Shown piece by piece: positions 9,372-17,476 of a stretch of DNA of 23,236 nt. Source of the stretch: Basidiobolus meristosporus CBS 931.73 (lineage: Eukaryota > Basidiobolomycota > Basidiobolomycetes > Basidiobolales > Basidiobolaceae); contig MCFE01000968.1 of the NCBI GenBank assembly GCA_002104905.1, positions 1 to 23,236 of the forward strand, read 5' to 3'. A program made the translations under genes and the position numbers. The notes below the pieces were generated by a model that did not search any database, was not told where the DNA came from, and was given only the letters and a program-made list of their open reading frames with translations. Every line of letters starts with the position of its first letter. Position 1 is the stretch's first letter.

Positions 9372-9740
9372 TGTTATGATCTGCTGCTTGAATGTTTAAG
9401 TTAGATCAGTTTTTAGTCAAATCAATTAGTTATATGTTTAGCTTATAAGTATATCAGTATTACCTATCAAATCAGTGGCATTAGTCAGCAAATGAATCTG
9501 CAGATCCTTATCAGACAGAAAACAATAAATTAAGTAGGATCTAATTGGGTGATGATGATGCAATCAAATGAGTCATCAGCCACAGCCTGCATTGGGAAAT
9601 ACAATTGGTCAGCAATGGATCTGGCAAAATGTATATAAGGTGCTGCTGAAACCTCAATAAATATCAGTTCAAGTTCTGGTGAATACATTACTAGCTAAAC
9701 TCCCTATTCCTCTACAACTCTTATACCAAGACTTGTAACA
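9372..9740 (+). repeat. 3' LTR of gypsy D
   Basis: 369 bp, TGTTATGATC to CTTGTAACA. It aligns end to end with the 5' LTR, with about 40 differences clustered in two short blocks. The TATATAAG box is at 9632-9639 and AATAAA at 9656-9661. The CTTT target duplication follows at 9741-9744. Confidence 0.92.
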
Positions 9741-9744
9741 CTTT
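9741..9744 (+). repeat. Target-site duplication CTTT, right copy (element D)
   Basis: Perfect partner of 6184-6187. Removing D plus one copy restores continuous copia H sequence. Confidence 0.8.
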
Positions 9745-9864
9745 GAAAATTATCATCAACATGTCAGGTACCCCAATCATGAAAATTTTCAAAGTTACCC
9801 AGGTAGCCCCATACTTTGTGCACATGCTCTTAGGTCCTTGCTAAGCCCATTCTATGTGCTATAA
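9745..9864 (+). pseudogene. Copia H: continuation of the interrupted frame after element D
   Basis: If D and one CTTT copy are removed, the H frame that ends with a TTT codon at 6185-6187 continues at 9745 for 39 further codons to a TAA at 9862-9864. The continued frame begins ENYHQHVRYPN. Copia pol C-termini are short and variable, so I cannot confirm homology of this tail, and 39 codons could be open by chance. The position and frame agreement are what support it. Confidence 0.5.
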
Positions 9865-10007
9865 GAGCTCCTCTAATGTGTCAAAGGGAAATCCAGTGGT
9901 GGTGATAGGGCTGATAAGAATAGATCATTCAGGTGAGTAATGTACCTATTGGAAGGTCCTCAAGCAGAGGAAAATTGACCAGTGTGCTTGCTCACATCAG
10001 TCTGATA

Positions 10008-10290
10008 CATGCCAACACCCTTCACAAGAGTGCTGCACATTTAGTTAATACAAGTTGAGTCAATGCGCATCTTTCAGCTCAAGATTACCAGAACTTACAA
10101 AGCTGCTCAATTTGACACAAATCCATTGAAGCAGGCCAAGTTGAGTCAACATATAGCATCACAACAAAATAAACTAAGGGCCATGTCAATGTATCAAGTT
10201 GTGCCTGCATGTACCACTTCACCTGATTATCAGCAAGTTACTCTGGTAAACAATCTGACAATGACCCACCTGGATCAAGATATTGAGTAG
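10008..10290 (+). repeat. Diverged copy of the unknown Gln/Pro-rich ORF family
   Basis: It aligns with about 1000-1290. Both share CCAACACCCTTCACAAGAG, then CAAATCCATTGAAGC/CAAGTCCATTGGAGC, GGGCCATG, ATCAAGTTGTG and ATCAGCAAGTT. The frame from 10063 reads LRAMSMYQVVPACTTSPDYQQVT against PRAMPVHQVVSVHAITPDHQQVS in the first copy, so similarity is visible at protein level. The 10063 frame is open to 10290, but the match upstream of it is in other frames. Confidence 0.6.
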
Positions 10291-10334
10291 CAAATAAAAA
10301 GCTCTAAAGTTCCCAAATTAACTGAGGGCAACTA

Positions 10335-10683
10335 CAGTGAACTATTCACCTCTTTCCCTTGGGGCCTGTGAGACCACTTGAGAGATGATAAATGGACTTT
10401 GTTGGAAGCAACCCAATTCTAGAAAATGCAATTGATGGATTCTTATAGCTATTGACTATGAAACCAAATGGAAAGTGGCTAGAGCTGTACCAGTAGCCAG
10501 TGAACAAGTCTAATCTACCCTAAGTGCCTGGTGAAGTTTGAAAGCCCTATCAAGATTTCAACTGAGAGAGAAGGGCAAGCTTTATTGCAAATACACTGGA
10601 TACATACCTGGACATGCAGCAGATCAGACATCAGCAAACTTTGGCATATCACCCTAATACTTATAGGGTCACTGAGTGGCACA
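10335..10683 (+). pseudogene. Gypsy E: integrase core fragment, cut by copia B
   Basis: Parallel to 8440-8785 of gypsy D. Pieces across several frames read SFPLGPVRPLERW-like, MDFVGSNP, a segment equal to KWKVARAVPVASE, and DMQQIRHQQTLAYHPNT followed by VTEWH. The last piece matches EMQQIKHLKTLAYHP and VIEWF in D, including the catalytic Glu region. The middle of the core, with the second catalytic Asp, is degraded. It ends where the copia B LTR begins at 10684. A small piece of the C-terminus of the same kind of element reappears at 19894-19956 on the far side of B. Confidence 0.8.
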
Positions 10684-11052
10684 TGTTGCAACTTAAGAAG
10701 TGATTTGGATATAAGGAGCTTATCAAAATATAGTATTAACAATTGAACTGTTATTTATTCATAAAGAGGACCAATATTTATACCTTGTGGTAGTAATACA
10801 GCTGCAACACTATGTAAGGAGGGTTTCTTAACATTTGGGAGCACTCTGTAACAGCTTCAGGGTTAGTACACAATATTTGGTAAAAAGTGTAAATTTGATC
10901 TTGCCTATAGGGGAATTAGCATAGGATCATAGATGTGAAGGAACTGGCAAAGTTGGGGCTGCCAATAGGTCCTACAGTGACCAAGACTACTCTAGAATTT
11001 GTAAGTAAACTTTTAGCTGCTGAATAATACCAAATAGTCCAATATTTCAACA
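10684..11052 (-). repeat. 3' LTR of copia B
   Basis: 369 bp, reading TGTTGCAACTT to ATTTCAACA on the plus strand, hence TGTTGAAAT to TGCAACA on the element strand. It aligns over its length with the LTRs of copia A. On the element strand the adjacent interior reads AAGGGGCAG, the polypurine tract at 11053-11061. The left neighbour is gypsy E integrase sequence. Confidence 0.9.
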
Positions 11053-11069
11053 CTGCCCCTTAACTAATT

Positions 11070-11875
11070 AATTTATTAATCCTAATTCCTCTCTGAGATT
11101 CTCAAACTGTGGTCTAGATAGTGGTTTTGTCAATATATCTGCCACCATTTTTTCAGTTGGACGTAAACTAACTGTATTAAGTTACTTTCTACAGCTTCCC
11201 TGGCATAGTGATGTTGTATATCTATGTGCTTAGTTCTGGCATGATTAGTGGGATTCCTAGCTAATGAAATACAACTTTGATTCTCTTTGTAAATACGTGT
11301 TGGTTCATCTGAATTAAGTCTTTGAATAATTTCTGGAGCTATATAGCCTCCTTAATTGCTTGGTAAGCAGCCATAAATTCAGCTTCAGTTGTAGATAGGG
11401 CCACACTTGGTTGTTTCTTGCAATTCCAAGTAATAGCTGTACTTGCATAAAGATATACATACTCAGTGGTAGAGCATCTGTCAATCAGATCTCTATCCAA
11501 ATCTGACTCACTAAAACTATACAATTCCCACCTATCAGCTACTCCAGAGTATTCCACTACCATATTTATGGTACCTTGTAGATATCTGAAAATCCAAAAC
11601 TACTGTAATTTGATCTGGTCCATAATTCTGCATGAATTGACTGACTATTCCAGCTGCCACTGCAATATCAGGATGCATAGACACCATCAAGTATATCAGG
11701 CTGCCAACCACTGATTGATAGAGAAAATCTTGGTCCATATTTGAGCCGTTTTCACCTAAACCGGCTGACATTTGCTCAGTTTTATAACATTGTCCATAGG
11801 GGTAGCTGCAGGCATGCAATTTTACATTTTGAAGTTTCTGAAAATGTTCCTGATGTACTTAGCCTGATTCAGCAC
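11070..11875 (-). pseudogene. Copia B: RT C-terminus and RNase H
   Basis: On the minus strand the sequence runs from VLNQAKYIRNIFRNFKM, the RT thumb-side tail, through SVVGSLIYLMVSMHPDIAVAAGIVS, to the RNase H core SDLDRDLIDRCSTTEYVYLYAS, TWNCKKQPSVALSTTEAEFMAA and, after frame breaks, KMVADILTKPL. Trp of ITWNCKKQ is intact here, whereas it is a stop in A. The RT palm and fingers are missing: integrase linker text (EIIGQLPDDRVNTN) is joined directly to VLNQAKY. Frameshifts follow IKEAI, so the domain is dead. Confidence 0.88.
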
Positions 11876-12391
11876 AATTTTCCAGTTAGTGTTGACTCTA
11901 TCATCAGGTAGCTGGCCAATGATTTCTGTGGCTTTCTGATTTGAATTCTCCTCAAATACAACTTCCCAGCTAAATTTTGCCATCATACACCCTATGCCCC
12001 TGAGTATCATCAGAATACCCAAGAAAGATCCCTTCTCAACTCTTTGGTTCAAGCTTTGAGCATTTTTTGTGAGGGATGTGGTAAAAGACATTGCTGCCAA
12101 AGATCCTGAGGTGCTGGAGGTCTGGTTTTTGCCTGTATATGCTTTAAAGGGTGTAGAATCATGAAGTGCTGTTGTTGGGCATCTAATCTTGATGTATACC
12201 ATAGTAGCAACAGATACAGCCCAAAACTTGTAGTCTGTTCCCTTATCATGTAGCATAGATCTTGTCATCTCTATTATTACTCTGTTTGCACATTCTTCTA
12301 CTTCATTTTGCTGTGGAGTATGTGAAGCAGTGGTCTGTTGAAGTATACCAGTAGATGAGCAGTACATTGCAAACTCTTTTGAGCAGTATTC
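11876..12391 (-). pseudogene. Copia B: integrase C-terminal half
   Basis: Continues the integrase after the element C insertion: YCSSTGILQQTTASHTPQQNEVEECANRVI with the catalytic Glu region (NGVxE in family members, NEVEE here), then MLHDKGTDYKFWAVSVATMVYIKIRCPTTAL and the GKSAFGYRF-type region reading KGSFLGIL. The Gly of the conserved NG pair is changed to Glu. The linker ends EIIGQLPDD before the RT deletion. It parallels 17085-17550 of copia A. Confidence 0.88.
12388..12391. repeat. Target-site duplication ATTC, left copy (element C)
   Basis: ATTC precedes the TGTTGTG end of element C and recurs at 13605-13608 after its CCACA end. Copia A carries a single uninterrupted copy at the matching site (GAAT within GGAGAATACTG near 17050), which confirms the empty-site structure. 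Confidence 0.8.
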
Positions 12392-13604
12392 TGTTGTGTT
12401 GTATTATGATTAGTTTGGGGCTTGTTCTACAATGTAGAGGCTAATCAACAATATACAACAACTTCCAGTATGCTAATACTGAAATAGTTTATTGGGAGTT
12501 TGATATACCAATAGAAGATATAACTTTCACTAATTTCCTCAATCTTGGGCTCAAAATATACTGTAGGCAGTGTTTATCACTTCTACAGCAGTGTTCTGAC
12601 CTTCTGTCAACTAATGGGCCTATTTACTTTTATAGTAACTTTTCCTTATTTGGAAGTCACTTTCCTTTCCGAGAAAATATTTCCTAATATGGAAATTCCG
12701 AACTCCCCTTTAACCTAAAGGGGTGTGTTGTAGAAGTCTCTAAAGGGGTCTTTAGACCGAAAGGGGTGTCTAAAGGGGTGTCTTTAGAGTAAAGGGGTTT
12801 CTTAAAGGGGTCTCTAAAGGGGTCTTTAGACTAAAGGGGTGGACTAAAGGGGTGTCTTTAGAGTAAAGGGGTTTCTTAAAGGGGTGTCTAAAGGGGTGTC
12901 TTTAGAGTAAAGGGGTTTCTTAGAGGGACTTTTCCAACAGCAAAGTGGTAGTTTCTTGTAGAACTTAGATTGGATTCTTGTGAGCTTTGCAGTCTCTTTA
13001 CTGATGTAGTACCAATCAAAGTCAGAATACTCAACAGTGCAAGTGATGCAGGGGAAGTCTTATAACCTTTAAACTTGTAATCGTAGTGTGGAGATTCTGG
13101 AAAGAGAGGCTCTCCCTTTATTTTTCAGCTGGGGAAGTCATATATATGAAAATTTTGAAGGATCAAGGTTTTTGGGCGATTGCGCAAGCAATACACGTGA
13201 TACAAAGCTAAAATTTTGCAGTGGCGCAGATCGGACATAGGCGCAGCACCTGTGAAAATTCACGTGATTTGATTGGCTGGTTCAAAAGTTACACGCGATC
13301 AAAGTCACCATAGTAATCCTAGCAATAAGGCATAGTATATATCATAGTTGGACTCTTTTGGTCATAACTCCTTAAGTAATGCTTCAAATGAGCTGTAATT
13401 TGAAACATGTGTTGGCTACTACGTGTTCTGTATGACAGAATATTCTTGGGTGGACTGCTTGTCAGGGTCTGGAGCATTTGCTCTTCAAAGTTGGAAATTC
13501 TTGATCTTTCTCTTGTGTGTTACGATAGCAAAAAGCAAAATAAAGAAATGAGTGCAATATTGGTTTAGAGATATTGTAGTAGTGGAATACTTTCCATTAC
13601 CACA
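12392..13604. mobile_element. Element C: 1213-bp insertion, probable solo LTR
   Basis: An insertion with TG...CA ends (TGTTGTGTTG ... TTACCACA) and ATTC duplications, lying inside the integrase of copia B. It has no credible coding frame, no internal LTR pair and no clear long terminal inverted repeats (only TGT/ACA and a few more bases). That fits a solo LTR left by recombination between the two LTRs of a larger element. It holds an array of AAAGGGG motifs (12714-12930), two CACGTG boxes (near 13195 and 13262), and on the minus strand TATATATG followed by AATAAA near 13145-13115. Its family is not recognised, and an unusual non-autonomous transposon remains possible. Confidence 0.75.
12714..12930. 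repeat. AAAGGGG tandem and hairpin array in element C
   Basis: Thirteen copies of AAAGGGG occur in about 215 bp, with spacing of roughly 12-22 bp, preceded by one inverted CCCCTTT at about 12705. A longer unit CTAAAGGGGTGTCTTTAGAG starts at about 12770, 12844 and 12888. Perfect hairpins TCTAAAG-GGGT-CTTTAGA recur (near 12739 and 12822), with six-base-loop versions elsewhere. Each motif contains AGGGG, the core of the yeast stress response element, but any regulatory role is inference. Confidence 0.85.
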
Positions 13605-14095
13605 ATTCCCCTCCATTGTCACTTTGAAGTACCTTCAAGTTGCACCCAATTTGTGTTTCTGCCATGTTCTTGCAGTATTTAAGCCCCTCTAAGGCCTCAT
13701 CCTTTGTTTTGAGGAAGTATACCAATGTATATCCTATCTAGTTGTTGATAAACGTCATAAAGTATATCTTGACTCCAAAGGACAGTGTTCTCATGGGACC
13801 ACATATGTCTGCATGTATAATAGCCAGTATTTGGTGATGTTTATGCTTCCTGAGCTCCTGGCTTGTTTGCCATATGAACATCCCTTACAGACACTCAATT
13901 TGATTGGAATTGAGTAATTTAGGCCTAAAACAAGCTCATTTTTTACCAATTGGCTTATTTTCTGTTCCCCAATGTGTCTAAGCCTTCTATGCTAATTTTT
14001 GTTTTTTTTACGCTGAACCACTCCTTTATACCACAAATATGCTGTGATGCTCTATAGTCAATATACCATATGTTACTTTGGTTGCTTGCACTCTC
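13605..14095 (-). pseudogene. Copia B: protease, gag-pre-integrase and integrase N-terminal half
   Basis: On the minus strand: WYIDYRASQHICGIKEWFS near 14080-14025, a copia protease motif with DSG changed to DYR; then RRLRHIGEQKISQLVKNEL; then SVCKGCSYGKQAR, the gag-pre-integrase Cys pair; then HADICGPMRTLSFG with the first integrase Asp; then a lysine-rich stretch up to the second Asp in DNGGE, right at the element C insertion (13605). Relative to copia A about 360 bp between the protease and HIGEQK are missing. Frames change several times. Confidence 0.82.
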
Positions 14096-14127
14096 TTGTA
14101 CAGTTACAAATAACTGTTAATCAGTAG

Positions 14128-14904
14128 CTATGTAGTTTGCCTGCTCCAGCTTTTGTTTTTTCTCTGCTTGCTTCTTCTCACATTCTCTTGCCCTGTGTCA
14201 TGGCTGCTAACAGTAGTTACAGCAACCAGGTTCTCCTTGATTTTGTTGCTTTCCCTTCTTTTTTGTGTGCCTTTCTGAGCCAAATAAAGCATTGTCTTCA
14301 ATTTTCTCTGCTTGATCATTACATCTGAGTTCTTCATGGAGAAGTCTTCCTTTGACATAGCCTAAAGTCAAATTGTGTTCTCTGCTTTCAAAAGAAAGTA
14401 TGAGTGGCTCATACTTGTCTGGTAGGCTGCTAAGCAGACAGAGTAACTTTTCTTCATCATCTACACCAGCATTAATACTGTAAAGCTATTCTGCAAATGT
14501 CTTCATTTTGGTGATGAGTTGTAGCATTTCATCATCTGGCTTCTTTGTCATGTTGAAGAACTTTAGTTTCAAATAAAGCTTGCTTGATACTGATTTTGAT
14601 CCAGAGATCCTCACATTGGAATCACATGCTGCTTTGGCAGTATTTAAGGCATGGATTTGTTAAATGAAGGAATCTTGCACATTGATACATAGAGCTTTGA
14701 AGGCCTTTCTCTTCCTCCCTTGAAACTTCTCCCCTTCTTCTGCTGTTCTTTTGGGCTCAACTTCTTTTCCTGTTACTATATTCCAAGGTTTCTTTCCTCA
14801 AGGTGGATCTGCATCTTGATTCTCCAAAGTCTGTAGTGCTTCCCATTAAGCCTCTCCTTTACAGCAAGGATGTTTGTTTTGTTCTGTTGCCTGGCAGAAT
14901 TCAT
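14128..14904 (-). pseudogene. gag: Copia B: gag with zinc knuckle
   Basis: Minus-strand copy of the UBN2-like copia gag. Its ATG is at 14904-14902 (MNSARQQNKTNILAVKERL, then HYRLWRIKMQIHLEER). A one-base loss after LEER shifts the frame. Later pieces are SKLYLKLKFFNMTKKPDDEM-like text, then SMKNSDVMIKQ. A further shift at the same place as in A then brings in the zinc knuckle: CNYC, a stop, then HRAREC near 14225-14180. The reading in the wrong frame (MSKEDFSMKNSD onward) is only partly genuine. It is close to copia A (15407-16195), differing at scattered positions. Confidence 0.88.
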
Positions 14905-14925
14905 CTTTAGAATAGGTAAAGGCAA

Positions 14926-14940
14926 CTGGGGCTCATAACC
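14926..14940 (-). promoter_or_regulatory. Half-tRNA-type primer-binding site of copia B
   Basis: On the element strand GGTTATGAGCCCCAG starts immediately after the 5' LTR. It is identical to the site in A and complementary to the anticodon region (CTCATAA loop) of initiator tRNA-Met. Confidence 0.75.
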
Positions 14941-15001
14941 TGTTGCAATTTAAGAAGTGATATGGATATAAGGAGCTTATCAAGATATAGTGATAATAGT
15001 T
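14941..15001 (-). repeat. 5' LTR of copia B, inner fragment (with TSD of A)
   Basis: Starts TGTTGCAATTTAAG and matches 10684-10740 of the B 3' LTR closely. It stops at TAGTT (14997-15001), the left target duplication of copia A. The LTR resumes at 19682 on the far side of A. Confidence 0.88.
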
Positions 15002-15370
15002 GGTTGAAATATTGGACTATTTGGTATCATTCTGCAGCTAAAAATTTACCTAACAATTCTGGACTAGTCTTGGTCACTATGGAACTAACTTACAGCTCTA
15101 ACTTTGTCACTTTCCTCAGATCTATGATCTTATGATTATTCCCCTATATTCAGGATCAAATTAGCACTAATACTAACTATTAGATACTAACCCTGAAACT
15201 GTTACAGAATGCTCCTGAATATTGAGAGGCCCTCCTTACTTAGTGTTACAGCTGTATTACCTCCACAAGGGTATAAATACTGAGCTTCTTTCCTAATAAA
15301 CAACAGTTCAACTGTTATCACAATTTCTTGATAAGTTCCTTATATCCATATCACTTCCTAAACTGTAACA
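15002..15370 (+). repeat. 5' LTR of copia A
   Basis: 369 bp. It begins GGTTGAAATATTGG, where the 3' LTR has TGTTGAAATATTGG, so the first base has mutated from T to G. It ends CTGTAACA. The TATAAATA box is at 15272-15279 and AATAAA at 15295-15300. It differs from the 3' LTR at about 45 positions by hand alignment. Confidence 0.92.
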
Positions 15371-15385
15371 GGTTATGAGCCCCAG
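15371..15385 (+). promoter_or_regulatory. Half-tRNA-type primer-binding site of copia A
   Basis: GGTTATGAGCCCCAG abuts the LTR with no gap. It does not start with TGG, so it cannot pair with a tRNA CCA end. It is complementary to CTGGGGCTCATAACC, the anticodon stem-loop of an initiator tRNA-Met. Drosophila copia and yeast Ty5 are known to prime from the cleaved 5' half of this tRNA. Confidence 0.78.
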
Positions 15386-15406
15386 TTGCCTTTACCTATT
15401 CTAAAA

Positions 15407-16195
15407 ATGAATTCTGCCAGGCAACAGAACCAAACAAACATCCTTGCTGTAAAGGAGAGGCTTGATGGGAAGCACTACAGACTTTGGAGAATCAAGATGC
15501 AGATCCACCTTGAGGAAAGAAAGCCTTGGAATATAGTAACAGGAAAAGAAGTTGAGCCCAAAGGAGCAGCAGAAGAAGTGGAGAAGTCTCATGAGAAGGA
15601 GAAAAATGCCTTTAATGCCATATGTATCAAAGTGCAAGATTCCTTCATTGGACAAATTCAGGCCTCAAATGCTGCCAAAGCAGCATGGGAATCCTTAGAG
15701 AAGATCACTAGGGCAAAATCAGTATCAAGCAAGCTTTATTTGTAACTAAAGTTGCTCAACATGACAAAGAAGCCAGATGATGACATGTTACAACTCATAC
15801 CCAAAATGGAGATGCTTGCAGAAGAGCTTTACAGTATTAATGCTTGTGTAGATGATGAAGAAAAGTTACTCTGTCTGCTTTGCAGCCTACCAGACAAGTA
15901 TGAGCCACTCATACTTTCTTTTGAAAGCAGAGAAGACATTTTGACTTTTGACTATGTCAAAGGAAGACTTTCCATGAAGAACTCAGATGTAATGATCAAG
16001 CAGAGAAAACTGAAGATAATGCTTTATTCAGTTCAGAAAGGCACTCAAAATAGAAGGGAAAACAACAAAACCAAAGAAAACCTGGTTGCTGCCACTATTG
16101 TAAAAAGCCAGGACACTGGGTAAGAGAATGCAAGAAGAGTCAAGCAGACAAAAAACAGAAACTAGAGCAGGCAAACCACATAACTACTGAAGAGT
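15407..16195 (+). pseudogene. gag: Copia A: gag (UBN2-like) with zinc knuckle
   Basis: The ATG at 15407 is preceded by AAAA and lies 22 bases after the primer site. The protein opens MNSARQQNQTNILAVKERL, then DGKHYRLWRIKMQIHLEERKPWNIV, the conserved start of UBN2-type copia gag (LxGxNYxxWKxxM). KAAWESLEKI and LLCLLCSLPDKYEPLI follow, typical of the family. A TAA at 15743-15745 replaces a Lys codon that is intact in B. The frame shifts near 15998, and the CX2CX4HX4C zinc knuckle (CHYCKKPGHWVREC, 16090-16131) lies in the other frame, after a TAG at 16051-16053. Gag would form the particle and bind element RNA. Confidence 0.9.
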
Positions 16196-16241
16196 AGTTA
16201 TTGCAACTGTACAAGGGAGTGCAAATAACCAAAGTAATGAA

Positions 16242-16735
16242 TGGTATATTGACTCTGTAGCCTCACAGCATATATGTGGTTTAAAGCAGTGGTTCAGCAT
16301 CTTAAAGACTATTACCGTAAGAGAGGATTATCTAAGCAATAACTCTGCTTTGGAAGCTACCACAACTGGGTCTATATAACTAAAATGAGTGATTGCTCAG
16401 GGGCAACAACAGTAAGACTCACTGACATACTCTATGTACCTGGAATAGCTAAGAACCTACTCTCAGTCAGTAAAGCAATATGTCAGGGACTGAAATTTGT
16501 TTTTACTAAGATGAGCTGTTCAATATTGAAAGAGAATGGACAAAAATTAGCTTTAGGAATAAGAGATCACAATACATACAAGTTGCAATGCAAGATCATT
16601 GTACCTGAGTATGTCAACATTGCTGAAACTGATGAAACCAACTGGGAGACATGGAATAGGAGGTTAGGACACATTGGGGAACAGAAAATGAGCCAATTGG
16701 GGAAAAATCAGCCTTTTTAGGCATAAAAACTCAAT
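16242..16735 (+). pseudogene. Copia A: protease and start of gag-pre-integrase
   Basis: WYIDSVASQHI (16242 onward) is the copia aspartic protease active site, with Asp at 16251-16253. The DSG triad reads DSV, a Gly to Val change that should abolish activity. A stop follows in GSI-stop-LK near 16378. The frame opening at 16385 continues with LTDILYVPGIAKNLLSVSKAI, the conserved C-terminal motif of copia protease, and then NRRLGHIGEQKMSQL, the start of gag-pre-integrase. The ATG at 16385 is internal. In B the corresponding stretch from after the active site to HIGEQK is deleted. Confidence 0.87.
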
Positions 16736-17476
16736 TCCAATCAAATTGAATGTTTGTAAGGGATGTTCATACGGCAAACAAGCTAGGAAACATTTCCAGA
16801 GCTCAGAAGGTATCAATACCATCAAAATATGGGCTTTTGTACACTCAGACATATGTGGACCCATGATACACTGTCCTTTGAAGCCAAGTTATACTTTATG
16901 ATGTTTATTGTTGACAAAACAAGATATCCATGAGTATACTTCCTCAAAACAAAGGATGAAGCTTTAGAGACATTTAAGCACTGCAAGAACATGGCAGAAA
17001 CACAAACTGGGTGTAAATTGAAGGTACTACAAAGAGACAATGGAGGAGAATACTGTTCAACGGAGTTTGCAAAATACTGCTTCTCTACCGGTATACTTCA
17101 ACAGACTACAGTTCCTCATACTCCACAGCAAAATGGAGTATCAGAACATGCCAATAGAACAATAGTAGAGATGGGAAGATCTATGCTACATGATAAGGGA
17201 ATGGACTACCAGTTTTGGGCTGAATCTGTTGCTACTGCAGTATACATCAAGAACAGATGCCCAACAACAGCACTATGTGATTCTACACCCTTTGAGGCAT
17301 ATACAGGCAAAGAACCAGATCTTCAATACCTCAAGATCTTTGGCAGTGATGTTTTTTATCACATTCCTGACAAAAACACTCAATGTGGGAACCAAAGAGC
17401 AGGAAAGGGATTTTTCTTGGGTATTATTAAGATACTAAAGGGCATTGAGTGTATGATGGCAAAATTCAGAAGCTGA
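16736..17476 (+). pseudogene. Copia A: gag-pre-integrase Cys motif and integrase
   Basis: CKGCSYGKQARKHF completes gag-pre-integrase. The integrase core follows: VHSDICGPM (Asp, 16848-16850), a frame change, FMMFIVDKTRYP, VYFLKTKDEA, then LQRDNGGEY (Asp, 17036-17038) and PQQNGVSEHANR (Glu, 17144-17146). The last two are 35 residues apart, the D,D(35)E arrangement. YIKNRCPTTAL and FEAYTGKEPDLQYLKIFGSDVF are typical copia integrase text. The catalytic triad is kept, but a TGA interrupts after RYP and the N-terminal part is in other frames. The segment 16991-17476 is open. Confidence 0.9.

Larger units (their letters stand above)
6188..9740 (+). mobile_element. Gypsy element D: complete ends, defective interior (3.55 kb)
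   Basis: This is a Ty3/gypsy LTR retrotransposon with both LTRs, primer-binding site, shortened gag, RT, RNase H, integrase and polypurine tract in the gypsy order (RT-RNase H before integrase). It is flanked by CTTT duplications and interrupts copia H. At about 3.55 kb it is shorter than a typical gypsy element of 5 kb or more, because most of gag and all of protease are gone. Stops, at least two frameshifts and a lost RT aspartate make it non-autonomous. It has no chromodomain, unlike element G, so the window holds at least two gypsy lineages. The LTRs differ at about 40 positions by hand alignment. Confidence 0.9.

Noticed and set aside
12714-12930. AAAGGGG array as a CRISPR array or telomeric repeat
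   Set aside because: Spacing is irregular and short, there are no unique spacers of constant length, and the unit is not a TTAGGG-type telomere repeat. It lies inside an LTR-like element in a eukaryotic context.
14128-14358. Separate small gene on the minus strand starting MSKEDFSMKN
   Set aside because: It is the C-terminal part of copia B gag, matching copia A gag and sharing its frame change before the zinc knuckle.
14941-15370. Central sequence as a bidirectional promoter of host genes
   Set aside because: It is the B LTR fragment followed by the A 5' LTR, and the flanking frames are copia gag on both sides.
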